A DNA stretch of 64,000 bases from Marinoscillum pacificum (GTDB taxonomy: Bacteria; Bacteroidota; Bacteroidia; Cytophagales; Cyclobacteriaceae): the NCBI RefSeq assembly GCF_024714495.1, contig NZ_JAMZMJ010000002.1:186001-250000 (forward strand), given 5' to 3'. Every line of letters begins with the position of its first letter. The first letter of the stretch is position 1. Position numbers and translations under genes: made by a program. Below, one piece after another: positions 35,002 to 43,976 of this stretch. The notes beneath the pieces were generated by a model. The model did no database searches. It saw nothing but the letters and a program-made list of their open reading frames with translations, and was not told the origin of the DNA.

Positions 35002-38000
35002 TCAATTTTCCTTGATAAAATATTCATTAAATATTTTATCGTTGATTTGGATACTCACAACATATACTCCATTATTTAAATTACTCACATCTAACTCTGT
35101 TATACGATTTGAAACCTGATTCCTAATCATTAACTTCTCTCCCTGCAGTGAATATATAATTATAGAATACACTTCTTCATTTGATTCAATTCTAACTTTA
35201 TCGATTGCTGGGTTAGGATACATTCTTACTGAAACAGGCACCTTCTTAGGAGTATAATCTGTACTTCTTGCACTACTTATTGCACTAATTGCTATATCTC
35301 TGAAAGTTGTTTTACCTCGCCTGGAATTGTCATTCGACGTAACTGCCAACCCCACATAAATATCATTGGACATTGTAAGAGTAGAACTATCTAGTAGTGC
35401 CCAGGTGGTGCCATCATTGGACTGAAACGCTTCAAACAAATCTCCTGTACGCTTCAGCTTCAGCCATCTATCAATGCTTCCCGCGTCTGATGATTTCACT
35501 GAGCTGCCACCAGTTGTTTGCCTGAATTGGAATGCATTCCCATTTTCAGGAGTGATGTAGACCAAGGCGTTTTTTGAATTGGCTGTCAATGACTCTCTGA
35601 ACATAAGTCCAGCCTTCATGTAATCATCAACATCTGGAGATATAGAGGATATCTGACAAACGATCTCTCCATCCCCAGAAAATGGTTGATAGGCGTATTG
35701 AAACTCGTCGGCAGCACCCCAAATATTGCTACCCGAACCCTGAACGATGAATACCTTTCCAGAATATTGATCTACAGTACTTCCAGCCAGCCCTACCGAC
35801 CCAATATCTGTATTACCCCATGGCTCTGGCAAGGCCGGAACAGTCGCATTTACTCCAATAGCTCGAATATTGTCGATATAGAATGTATCAGCAGTAGCTA
35901 CTCCAGGAGACATCAAAAAGACCATGCGATCTACTTGATCATCCGGCACACTGGCATCCGGAGAACTAACATGATTAAAAAGCACTCTATGCCACTCATT
36001 TTGTTTTAGGGTTCTCGCTTCATAAATACTGTGTCTACCCGCAGGAGACCCACCCAACATAGAATCATTTCTAAGTTGAATCTGCATCAAAGTACCCACA
36101 GGAGCGGCTGTACGTAAGTTGATAGCAAAAACCTTAGTCTCAGACTCATAATCGGAAGCATCATCTATTGATTCATTGATGAAAGTCAATCCATCATATG
36201 TGGCTGCCCCATTCCGGATATACCTGGATGTAGAGTCTGTTTTGTTGACACTTTCTATCCAATTATTCGCTACCACAGAATAGTCACCACTGGCACTGAG
36301 CTGAGATATTTCACTGGTGGTTTCATAATTTTCAAAAACTATATCAGAAGACAATTTATCCTCAGAAACCTTCTCAACCCTAATATTATCAAAGTGATAG
36401 GTATAGGAAGAAGCTGAGCCTGCATCGAAAGCAAAAACGAGCTCATCTACCAGATGATCTCCTACGGATGGATCTGGTATATTATAAAAGCCGAATGAGA
36501 CTGTTCGCCATTCATTCTGAGCTGGAACTGTCGTTTTATAAACACTGTTTCTGCCAGAAGGATAGCTACCAGATGCTGCAGCCGCATTGTGGAAGTTGAG
36601 CTGTAGTGGCGTGCCCACCGGCGCATTGGTGTACAGTTCCATTCTCACAATAAAATCTCCACTTTTAAACTTGCCAGCATCTTCTATGGCCACTCCACTG
36701 AAAAATGAGAACTTATCGTATGGGTCTGTACCAGGTGCTGTGTATCTCCCTACTGAGTCAGTCCAGTTGCTCTCCTCCTGATGTGGGTTTGCAATTACAC
36801 TATAGGTGCCAACAGAAGAATCCAATATAAGCGCTCCAGTACCTTCATAGTCCATTAACAGGTCGGTAGCATACTGAACCTGAAAAGGAATATTCATCAG
36901 TGCTACTTTACTATGACCATCCCGTACTACGACATAAAGACGATAAGCCCCCTTTGCCCCAGGAGCAGAAAAAGCGATACTATCCCCGTCCTGATGCAAA
37001 ATGAGCCCTCCAATACCCGGAAGGATTTCTCCCCCTGACGCATCATCAAGATCATAACCTTCCTTTACGATATACCACTCATAGGTTAGTCCATCACCAT
37101 TAGGATCATAAGCATCTACAGTAGCCCAATTGGCAGACCCAACAGTAAGCCGCACGTCATCATCTTCCTCCAGACCATTAAGCACCATCTGTGTAATTCG
37201 TGGAGCACGCTCAGTGGGATAACTACCCGTCCATGAATACTGCATGGCTTCCACCACTTCAGAAGATTCGCCATTTACAGTAAATAAGCTGTACCATGTT
37301 TCCACTTCGCCATGATTTTGATGCCCCCAAACAAAAACATATGAGCCGATGCACTGCCCCATTGGATTTGCTGCTATGTAATTGTTATATCGGGTTCTGT
37401 AAATATATGCCTTGCTGGTACTGGACAGTTCTATTGGAGCATTCCAGGCAGTTTCATTGGTTTGCCAGGTACCATCCACACCCCATTCGGTAACAATGTA
37501 AGGTTTTGTCCAGCCATTGGAAGTAAGCTGATGCTCCAAATTATCCAAAGTCTTGTATACGTTAATTCCCAGCACATCTATTTCCGGTGCTCGCGCTTTA
37601 ATCTCTATGATATCTACATCATGCGCAGATGCCAAAACCGTCATAGTTGGATGCAATGTATCCTCCTCATGAATCATGGCTGCAATGTCATTAACAGCGT
37701 TCCAAAGGCGATAGTTCGTGTAGCCGGCATCTGCTTCATTCCCAATTGACCACATGAGAACCGCAGGATGGTCCCGGTACATCTGCACATAGTGTCTAAA
37801 CTCTTCCAGTTGCGCATTAACAGCCGCTGTGTCATTATAATTGAAGAAGTCCTCTTCGCGCCCGGCATACAGCCCCATGGTGACGGTAATACCAAGTGAG
37901 TCTGCTCTGTTTAACAGCTCTAGAGTAGACGAGTCCGTAGAATAGGTACGAATGGAATTGCCACCATATGTAGCCAGTGAATCCAGAAAATGCCCACTAT

Positions 38001-38148
38001 ATGCGGCACCTTTGACATAATAAGGACTTCCATCTCGATATAGCTGAAATGAACCGCCACTTTCTTGAATAGAGACCTCTACACCTTGGGCGTAAGTGAA
38101 CAATAAAGAGCACATTGCTCCGAATGTCAGTAAAAATTTTTTCATCAT
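35002..38148 (-). CDS. T9SS-exported clan GH-A hydrolase with accessory binding modules
   Basis: 1048 residues. Signal peptide (about 1-20); compact TIM barrel (about 35-305) with acid/base Glu138 in MWSIGNEADAG and nucleophile Glu221 in IVTEWGVDG; Ig-like domain (about 318-430); two similar carbohydrate-binding-like modules in tandem (about 432-600 and 605-770); a DUF1349/concanavalin-like module (about 776-965); and a type-A T9SS sorting domain (976-1048, MYPNPAIDKVRI to the end). It would be secreted and fixed to or released from the cell surface. The barrel matches the lipoprotein at 46316-47686. The barrel lacks the N-terminal sandwich domains of true GH2 enzymes, so its family is uncertain. 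It is transcribed on its own behind a terminator. Confidence 0.75.
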   Translation of the reverse strand: MMKKFLLTFGAMCSLLFTYAQGVEVSIQESGGSFQLYRDGSPYYVKGAAYSGHFLDSLATYGGNSIRTYSTDSSTLELLNRADSLGITVTMGLYAGREEDFFNYNDTAAVNAQLEEFRHYVQMYRDHPAVLMWSIGNEADAGYTNYRLWNAVNDIAAMIHEEDTLHPTMTVLASAHDVDIIEIKARAPEIDVLGINVYKTLDNLEHQLTSNGWTKPYIVTEWGVDGTWQTNETAWNAPIELSSTSKAYIYRTRYNNYIAANPMGQCIGSYVFVWGHQNHGEVETWYSLFTVNGESSEVVEAMQYSWTGSYPTERAPRITQMVLNGLEEDDDVRLTVGSANWATVDAYDPNGDGLTYEWYIVKEGYDLDDASGGEILPGIGGLILHQDGDSIAFSAPGAKGAYRLYVVVRDGHSKVALMNIPFQVQYATDLLMDYEGTGALILDSSVGTYSVIANPHQEESNWTDSVGRYTAPGTDPYDKFSFFSGVAIEDAGKFKSGDFIVRMELYTNAPVGTPLQLNFHNAAAASGSYPSGRNSVYKTTVPAQNEWRTVSFGFYNIPDPSVGDHLVDELVFAFDAGSASSYTYHFDNIRVEKVSEDKLSSDIVFENYETTSEISQLSASGDYSVVANNWIESVNKTDSTSRYIRNGAATYDGLTFINESIDDASDYESETKVFAINLRTAAPVGTLMQIQLRNDSMLGGSPAGRHSIYEARTLKQNEWHRVLFNHVSSPDASVPDDQVDRMVFLMSPGVATADTFYIDNIRAIGVNATVPALPEPWGNTDIGSVGLAGSTVDQYSGKVFIVQGSGSNIWGAADEFQYAYQPFSGDGEIVCQISSISPDVDDYMKAGLMFRESLTANSKNALVYITPENGNAFQFRQTTGGSSVKSSDAGSIDRWLKLKRTGDLFEAFQSNDGTTWALLDSSTLTMSNDIYVGLAVTSNDNSRRGKTTFRDIAISAISSARSTDYTPKKVPVSVRMYPNPAIDKVRIESNEEVYSIIIYSLQGEKLMIRNQVSNRITELDVSNLNNGVYVVSIQINDKIFNEYFIKEN

Positions 38149-38261
38149 TTATTGAATTGGGTAAGTCCAAATCAATCCAATAAATGATTAAATCATCTTG
38201 AAATAAATGTCAGAATTCATGAAAATAGAGGCAAGTAATACTTGAAGATTATTATTAATAG

Positions 38262-38288
38262 AAAGAGCACGGATAATCCGTGCTCTTT
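38262..38288 (-). terminator. Terminator at the end of the PUL2 operon
   Basis: AAAGAGCACGGAT (38262-38274) and ATCCGTGCTCTTT (38276-38288) form a perfect stem (effectively 12 bp with a 3-base loop). It lies 25 bases past the cstA-like stop. The minus-strand tail, CTATTAATAATAATC, is AT-rich but not a pure T run, so termination may be incomplete. Confidence 0.6.
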
Positions 38289-38312
38289 GACTGGTAGTAT
38301 TAAAGAAGTATT

Positions 38313-39749
38313 TTAATCGGTGGTTAGTCTAATAATCTGCCTGGATCGAAACAATGTGAAAATCATCAACAGGACCCCTACAGTTGCCCCAACAATTACC
38401 GATAAATCTACAGGCAAAGAGAATCCCTCCGGGGCTAGTAGTATGTAGGAGACTACCACTGCAGACATAAATGCTGAGGGCACCAGAGCGATCCAGAAGT
38501 TTTTTCCTTCGCGAATGAGATAAACAGTGACTGTCCATAGGACGACTGTTGCCAGTGTCTGATTGGTCCAAGCGAAATAGCGCCAAATCACTCCAAAATT
38601 GACAAGTGTTAATAAATAGCCGACAATAAAAAGAGGTACGCTGATTAGCAACCGGTTTTTGATCGACTTCTGACTTGATTTCATAAAATCTGCTATTATG
38701 ATCCGGGCACTCCTAAAGGAAGTATCTCCAGAGGTAATAGGTGCGGCAACTACCCCGAGTATAGCGAGAAATCCTCCAAATGTGCCAAGTGCACCGTTGG
38801 ATATTTCATTGACCATTAATGCGGTATTATCACCATTAGCTAACATGGTCTGATTCAGTTCCGTCACCCCGCCAAAAAAACTCATACTTATAGCTGCCCA
38901 AATCAGCGCCACTACACCTTCGGTGACCATCGCTCCGAAAAACACCTGTTTTCCCTGCTTTTCATTGGTAATACACCGTGCCATTAAAGGAGACTGTGTG
39001 GCATGAAAACCTGATATCGCTCCACATGCGATAGTAACAAACAGCATTGGAAAAACAGGAAATGATTCCGCTTGATAATGAAGATTAGAAAAACTACTGA
39101 GAGACAACTCAGGAACACTCATATCTTGCCAAAACATGGCCACAAATAAACCAAAAGCCATAAAAAGCAGAGCGAGCCCGAAAATAGGATACAACTTCCC
39201 TATAACTTTATCAATTGGCAAAATGGTACTGAGAATGTAATAAACCAGGATGATGACTGTCCAACCCAGCAGGCTCACAGAGCCTGCTGTCATACCTGCC
39301 AAAATCTTTGCTGGACCAAGCAAAAACACCGCTCCCACAATAATCATTAGTAATACAGTAAACCCGCGCATAAACTGCTTGATCCAACTTCCTAAATAAT
39401 ACCCCGACACTTCAGACACACTTTCTCCACCATGTCTTATGGAAAGCATTCCGCAGAAGTAGTCGTGAACGCCACCTGCAAAAAGACTGCCCAGAACAAT
39501 CCATAGAAAAGCTACAGGTCCCCATAGTGCACCAGCTACTGTTCCAAAGATTGGTCCGAGACCAGCAATGTTTAGAAACTGAATTAGAAAAATCTTCCAC
39601 GTAGGTAACTGGACAAAATCCACTCCATCCGACTTGGCTACTGCCGGTGTGGGCCGCTCAGGCTGCACGCCAAAAATCCTTTCAATAACTTTTCCGTAAA
39701 TCCAGTACCCTACAATCAAGACTACTATTGAAATACAAAGTGTGATCAT
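38313..39749 (-). CDS. CstA-family (carbon starvation protein) transporter
   Basis: 478 residues, about 12-13 membrane helices. It matches the CstA family in GYWIYGKVIERIFGV (near 14-28), FLIQFLNIAGLGPIFGTVAG, SLFAGGVHDYFCGMLSIRHGG and AISGFHATQSPLMARC (about 245-260). Characterised members import pyruvate or are linked to peptide uptake under carbon limitation. Its start is 1 bp from the stop of a GH3 gene and it is the last gene of the PUL2 operon, an unusual place for this transporter. It may export or import a small metabolite made during glycan use. The family is certain; the substrate is not. Confidence 0.85.
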   Translation of the reverse strand: MITLCISIVVLIVGYWIYGKVIERIFGVQPERPTPAVAKSDGVDFVQLPTWKIFLIQFLNIAGLGPIFGTVAGALWGPVAFLWIVLGSLFAGGVHDYFCGMLSIRHGGESVSEVSGYYLGSWIKQFMRGFTVLLMIIVGAVFLLGPAKILAGMTAGSVSLLGWTVIILVYYILSTILPIDKVIGKLYPIFGLALLFMAFGLFVAMFWQDMSVPELSLSSFSNLHYQAESFPVFPMLFVTIACGAISGFHATQSPLMARCITNEKQGKQVFFGAMVTEGVVALIWAAISMSFFGGVTELNQTMLANGDNTALMVNEISNGALGTFGGFLAILGVVAAPITSGDTSFRSARIIIADFMKSSQKSIKNRLLISVPLFIVGYLLTLVNFGVIWRYFAWTNQTLATVVLWTVTVYLIREGKNFWIALVPSAFMSAVVVSYILLAPEGFSLPVDLSVIVGATVGVLLMIFTLFRSRQIIRLTTD

Positions 39750-39750
39750 A

Positions 39751-41976
39751 TCATTTTAAGGTTAATTCAAATGTTTGATTGGCTAACTGTGAACTATTCG
39801 GTCCTATCATGACAGAAAAAGTGCCTGATTCCAATACATAATCCTTACTAACTGGAGACCAATACTTCAGCATTTCAGAATTTATTTTAAAGGATATCTC
39901 TTTCGATTCACTCGGATTTAGTGAGACTTTTCTAAACCCTTTCAATTCCTTTACCGGTCGAACGATTTCACCAACATGGTCTCTTATATACAACTGAACA
40001 ACCTCCTCACCTACATAATCTCCAGTATTCATCACATTTACTGTAGCAGTTATTTCATCAGATGAATTGAGCTCATTTTTAGTTAGGGATATATCAGAAT
40101 ATTCAAAACTTGAATAACTGAGTCCGAAACCAAAAGGATATAGAGGTCCATTGGTAATATCTATGTATTTTGATGAATAACTAGAGGATGAGGCTGGTCG
40201 GCCAGTATTATAATGATTGTAATAAATAGGTATCTGCCCGACTGCTCGAGGGAATGTCATGGTAAGCTTACCAGATGGATTGTATTCACCGGCCAAAACC
40301 TGTGCTATGGCATTACCTCCTTCAGTGCCTGGATACCAAACCTCCAAAATAGCATCAACATGGTCTTGATACCAACCAATGGTGAGAGGTCTCCCATTAA
40401 AAAGCACTAAGGCTATGGGTTTACCGGCTTGCTGCACTATTTCAGCTATCCGATCCTGGTTACCAGGTATGGTCAAATTTGCTCTACTTGCAGCTTCCGC
40501 AGACATTTCCTTAGGTTCTCCTAGAGCTAACAATACCAAATCCGCTGAATTTGCCAGACGTTTGATTCTGTTTTCAGGGAGTTGTTTGTCATCCCAAAAA
40601 TCCCCCACGTCTAAAAAATTAATTTCACAGCCTGGAAACTGGTCCTTTAAGCCATCTACCAAACTTACGGCATAGATCGTGTCTCCTTTGGCAGACCAGC
40701 GTCCCAGAATATCCTTGCTATTAGCAAAAGGCCCAATAACAGCAATTTTCTTAACTTCTTCCTTAATCGGCAATAACCCATTATTCTTTAATAGAACCAT
40801 TGATCTCATCGCTGATTCTTTTGCCTTTTTGCGATGGGAGTGTGAAAGAGTAATATTTTGGATTTTGCCCGGTGTAGAAAAACGATAAGGATTATCAAAC
40901 AACCCTAATTCAAACTTTTTTTGAAGGATGCGTCTAACCGCAGAATCAATTAAGACTTCATCAATAACACCTTTCTCTACCAACTGCTTGATATGTTGAT
41001 GATAATTTCTGGACTGCATTTCAATATCTACAGTAGCCGATATCGCCTGGGAAGTTGCTTGGGAATTATCCATTGCGTATCCATGTTTGATCAACTCCCC
41101 TACACTTCCAAAATCAGAAATAACTATACCATCGAAAGCTAAGTCATTTCGCAATAGGTTCTTCAAAAGTTTTTGATGCGCTACGGTAGGCACACTTTCT
41201 ACCACATTAAATGAAGTCATAACCGAACCTACATTTTCTTCAATAGCTGCGATAAACGGAGGCAAGTGAATATTGTATAAAGTCTCATTTCCAAAATCCA
41301 CAGTATTGTAATCACGTCCGCCCTCTACGGCACCATAGCCAATAAAGTGTTTGGCACAAGCGATAATGGTAGCGGGATCCTTTAAATTATTTCCTTGAAA
41401 TCCTTGAATCGCCGCCCTAGTCATCAGAGATGACAGGTAAGGATCTTCTCCATTGCCTTCCATCACCCTACCCCATCTGGGATCTCTTGACACATCCAGC
41501 ATGGGACCATGGTTATAACTGATACCAGCACTAGCTGCTTCTAATGCTGCAACAGCATGTGACTGACGAACCATCGCCGTATCCCAACTGCATGACATAG
41601 CTAACGGGATTGGAAAAATTGTCTTAAATCCGTGAATTACATCATAATTGAAAAAGAGAGGGACCCCAAGACGAGTCTCTTCCACAGCAAAGCGTTGCAT
41701 TTCCTCCACATCATCTACTTCTCCTGGCACCAAAATAGACCCTACACCACCAGCCTTTACAAGCTCGATGAGGTCTCTGGCTTTTTGTCCGTCTCCAACA
41801 CGCGCATGCCCTCTGCCCAAGCACTGATACATCTGACCCACTTTTTCATACAAGGTCATCTCCTGAATGAGTGAGTCGATTTGGTGATTATAAGATCCGA
41901 CACTTTTCCTATTAACTTCCGGATTACATCCAAATAAGATCCAACAAAGGATCACTATCCAAAATGCTAACCTCAT
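39751..41976 (-). CDS. GH3 beta-glucosidase-like enzyme (lipoprotein)
   Basis: 741 residues. Lipoprotein signal with Cys17 (WILFGC). GH3 N-terminal barrel (about 30-350) with family motifs PLFFNYDVIHGF, DVSRDPRWGRVMEG, KHFIGYGAVEGGRDY and nucleophile Asp288 in GIVISDFGSV (SDF rather than the usual SDW); GH3 C-terminal alpha/beta sandwich (about 385-610); fibronectin-III-like C-terminal domain (about 645-735). This is the BglX-like arrangement. It overlaps the FAD oxidoreductase gene by 4 bp. Activity is probably on beta-linked glucosides, but GH3 also covers xylosidases. Confidence 0.9.
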   Translation of the reverse strand: MRLAFWIVILCWILFGCNPEVNRKSVGSYNHQIDSLIQEMTLYEKVGQMYQCLGRGHARVGDGQKARDLIELVKAGGVGSILVPGEVDDVEEMQRFAVEETRLGVPLFFNYDVIHGFKTIFPIPLAMSCSWDTAMVRQSHAVAALEAASAGISYNHGPMLDVSRDPRWGRVMEGNGEDPYLSSLMTRAAIQGFQGNNLKDPATIIACAKHFIGYGAVEGGRDYNTVDFGNETLYNIHLPPFIAAIEENVGSVMTSFNVVESVPTVAHQKLLKNLLRNDLAFDGIVISDFGSVGELIKHGYAMDNSQATSQAISATVDIEMQSRNYHQHIKQLVEKGVIDEVLIDSAVRRILQKKFELGLFDNPYRFSTPGKIQNITLSHSHRKKAKESAMRSMVLLKNNGLLPIKEEVKKIAVIGPFANSKDILGRWSAKGDTIYAVSLVDGLKDQFPGCEINFLDVGDFWDDKQLPENRIKRLANSADLVLLALGEPKEMSAEAASRANLTIPGNQDRIAEIVQQAGKPIALVLFNGRPLTIGWYQDHVDAILEVWYPGTEGGNAIAQVLAGEYNPSGKLTMTFPRAVGQIPIYYNHYNTGRPASSSSYSSKYIDITNGPLYPFGFGLSYSSFEYSDISLTKNELNSSDEITATVNVMNTGDYVGEEVVQLYIRDHVGEIVRPVKELKGFRKVSLNPSESKEISFKINSEMLKYWSPVSKDYVLESGTFSVMIGPNSSQLANQTFELTLK

Positions 41977-43976
41977 GAACCAGCGGTTTTCTGAGGAACA
42001 AGCAGCACAGCGTCAGCACGAACTATTCCCTCCTCATTTGCATGAATGACCAGCTTATTCTCTTCTGCATTTGTCAATGAATAAACTCCTACAGAAATCC
42101 ATTCACCAGCAGTTTGGCCTATCACCTCCACCTCATCAGCTATCACCTCCTGTTCCATTTTATCCGAGCCTATTTGTAAGCTCACTTTAGTGGAAGGTGA
42201 TACATTATTCACCTTACTGAAATAAACAAATACTTCATAAGACCTGTCTACTGTCACTCGGATCGGAAACGCCACTTCACCAACCCCTTGAAGTTGTAAG
42301 GCGTTCTGTCCAAAACAATCCTTAGTTACTTTTTTCCACTCGCCAGTTACTTCAACACTCTCATGTGAGTTATCGATAAGAATCTCAGGATCGGTGCCAT
42401 CTGACAATGGGTCTGTCATTAGTGAATGTCTTAGCACTTTATAGTCCAAGTCTTGTACGGCCTTACTCCCCTTCATTACCTCAGCTGCCGCTAGTGCTGC
42501 CACCTGACCAAGAGCCATGAATACAGGCTCCATCCTGATGGAACCATAAGCGATGTGACTGGCAGAGAGACAAACGGGAACCAAGAGGTTGTCACATTCT
42601 TCTTTCTTCGGCACTATAGCACCGTAAGCGATCGGATATAGACCAAATCCTCCAATCTCCACATTACCTTCATTCTTGACCATAGCAACACCTTCTTTTT
42701 GCACTACCACTCGCTGACAGTTGTGTGAATCCATCGTATAAGCCGCTAAGGCAATTGGGTCAGTTACGACTTCCCTGCCCTGACAGTGATGCTGAGTCAT
42801 TACCGTTTGGCCGATCAGGCGCCGCACCTCTCTGACATAAAGCTGAGGAGACCAATTGTTATTTTCCGTGTATTCGTCTTTGGGGTAACCCCACTGCTGC
42901 ATTTCTTTCCTTAATTCCTCCGGAACACGTGGGTCAGTTTTGTAGAAGTACAGCAATCCCTTCGTGTAGATCTCATGTTGCTTTACAATGGCGGCTCGCT
43001 CTTCATAAGAAGCCTCAGGATACGCGTAATTCATGCCAATCATATCCGTGGAAAAGCCTCCCCGATTGTTAATATCTGTTTTGCCTCCTGGCATTTTGCT
43101 CCAGATAAAATAATCATTCAGTGACCGATTTTCTGACTGAGCCTCAAATAATCTCAACAGCAGCTCATACCTTGATGAATCGTAACCTTCCGGCCGAGTA
43201 ATAGGTACTTGATTTCCTTGCTCATTGGTCAGGCAAATTCGAAAATTATACGCTTGTAACTTTTCATCCCCAGTACCATCAGGAGACACCTCTTCAGGAC
43301 TGATCCCCCACAGCAAACCGCTGGAAGAATCACCTTTGATTATGTAGGGATCTATAAAATCAGGAAACTGATGCTTCCCCCTCAGCTGCACGCCATTGTA
43401 AGTTTCATCGTACAATTCATTGCTTTCTCTTCCAACAATATAGGATACTCCAGACTTAGCCATCAGATCACCTTCGTAACTGGCATCTATAAATACACTT
43501 GCGCTAATTGTCATAGATTGATCTACCCCATCTTGAAAAAGAGAAACCTCCCTAATAGACTTTCCATCTTTGGAAACACCCTTCAACCTGTATCCATAGA
43601 GCACCTGTACATCCGCTTCCTTCAGGTAATCACCAAACACCTTACTCGCTACACCTGGCTCGAAGATCCAGCGTTCGAATACCCCATATTCGGAACCAAT
43701 ACGTCTGTAAAAATCTTTGGCCAGCCATTCAATAGCATATTTATTCCCTATATCAGTGTACCCCAATCCCCCGGAGGTCAAACCTCCCAAATGATTATCC
43801 GGTGAAATTAGTAAGACGTTGAGGCCTTTCATCTTAGCTGTATAGGCAGCTATAATCCCAGATGAAGTACTCCCGTAAATGACCAGATCGTAGGAATCAT
43901 GCGCTCTCTCGGATCGATTACAGCCCCCTACAATAGAGCTTAGAGCAATGAGCAAAGTAATTATACGATGTTTCAT
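41973..43976 (-). CDS. FAD-dependent oxidoreductase (FAD_oxidored family) with C-terminal golvesin-like domain
   Basis: 667 residues. Lipoprotein signal, Cys19 (IVGGC). The Rossmann nucleotide-binding motif is YDLVIYGSTSSGIIAAYTAK (about 29-48), followed by NHLGGLTSGGLGYTD, conserved in the FAD_oxidored (PF12831) family; VFIDASYEGDLMAKSG and SASHIAYGSIRMEPVFMALG are also family hallmarks. A C-terminal beta-sandwich resembling the golvesin domain (about 540-665) ends in VRADAVLLVP. Homologues are common in Bacteroidota PULs, and the physiological substrate is generally not established. It is coupled by 4-bp overlaps to GH3 genes on both sides, which suggests action on the same glycan or its products. 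Confidence 0.8.
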   Translation of the reverse strand: MKHRIITLLIALSSIVGGCNRSERAHDSYDLVIYGSTSSGIIAAYTAKMKGLNVLLISPDNHLGGLTSGGLGYTDIGNKYAIEWLAKDFYRRIGSEYGVFERWIFEPGVASKVFGDYLKEADVQVLYGYRLKGVSKDGKSIREVSLFQDGVDQSMTISASVFIDASYEGDLMAKSGVSYIVGRESNELYDETYNGVQLRGKHQFPDFIDPYIIKGDSSSGLLWGISPEEVSPDGTGDEKLQAYNFRICLTNEQGNQVPITRPEGYDSSRYELLLRLFEAQSENRSLNDYFIWSKMPGGKTDINNRGGFSTDMIGMNYAYPEASYEERAAIVKQHEIYTKGLLYFYKTDPRVPEELRKEMQQWGYPKDEYTENNNWSPQLYVREVRRLIGQTVMTQHHCQGREVVTDPIALAAYTMDSHNCQRVVVQKEGVAMVKNEGNVEIGGFGLYPIAYGAIVPKKEECDNLLVPVCLSASHIAYGSIRMEPVFMALGQVAALAAAEVMKGSKAVQDLDYKVLRHSLMTDPLSDGTDPEILIDNSHESVEVTGEWKKVTKDCFGQNALQLQGVGEVAFPIRVTVDRSYEVFVYFSKVNNVSPSTKVSLQIGSDKMEQEVIADEVEVIGQTAGEWISVGVYSLTNAEENKLVIHANEEGIVRADAVLLVPQKTAGS

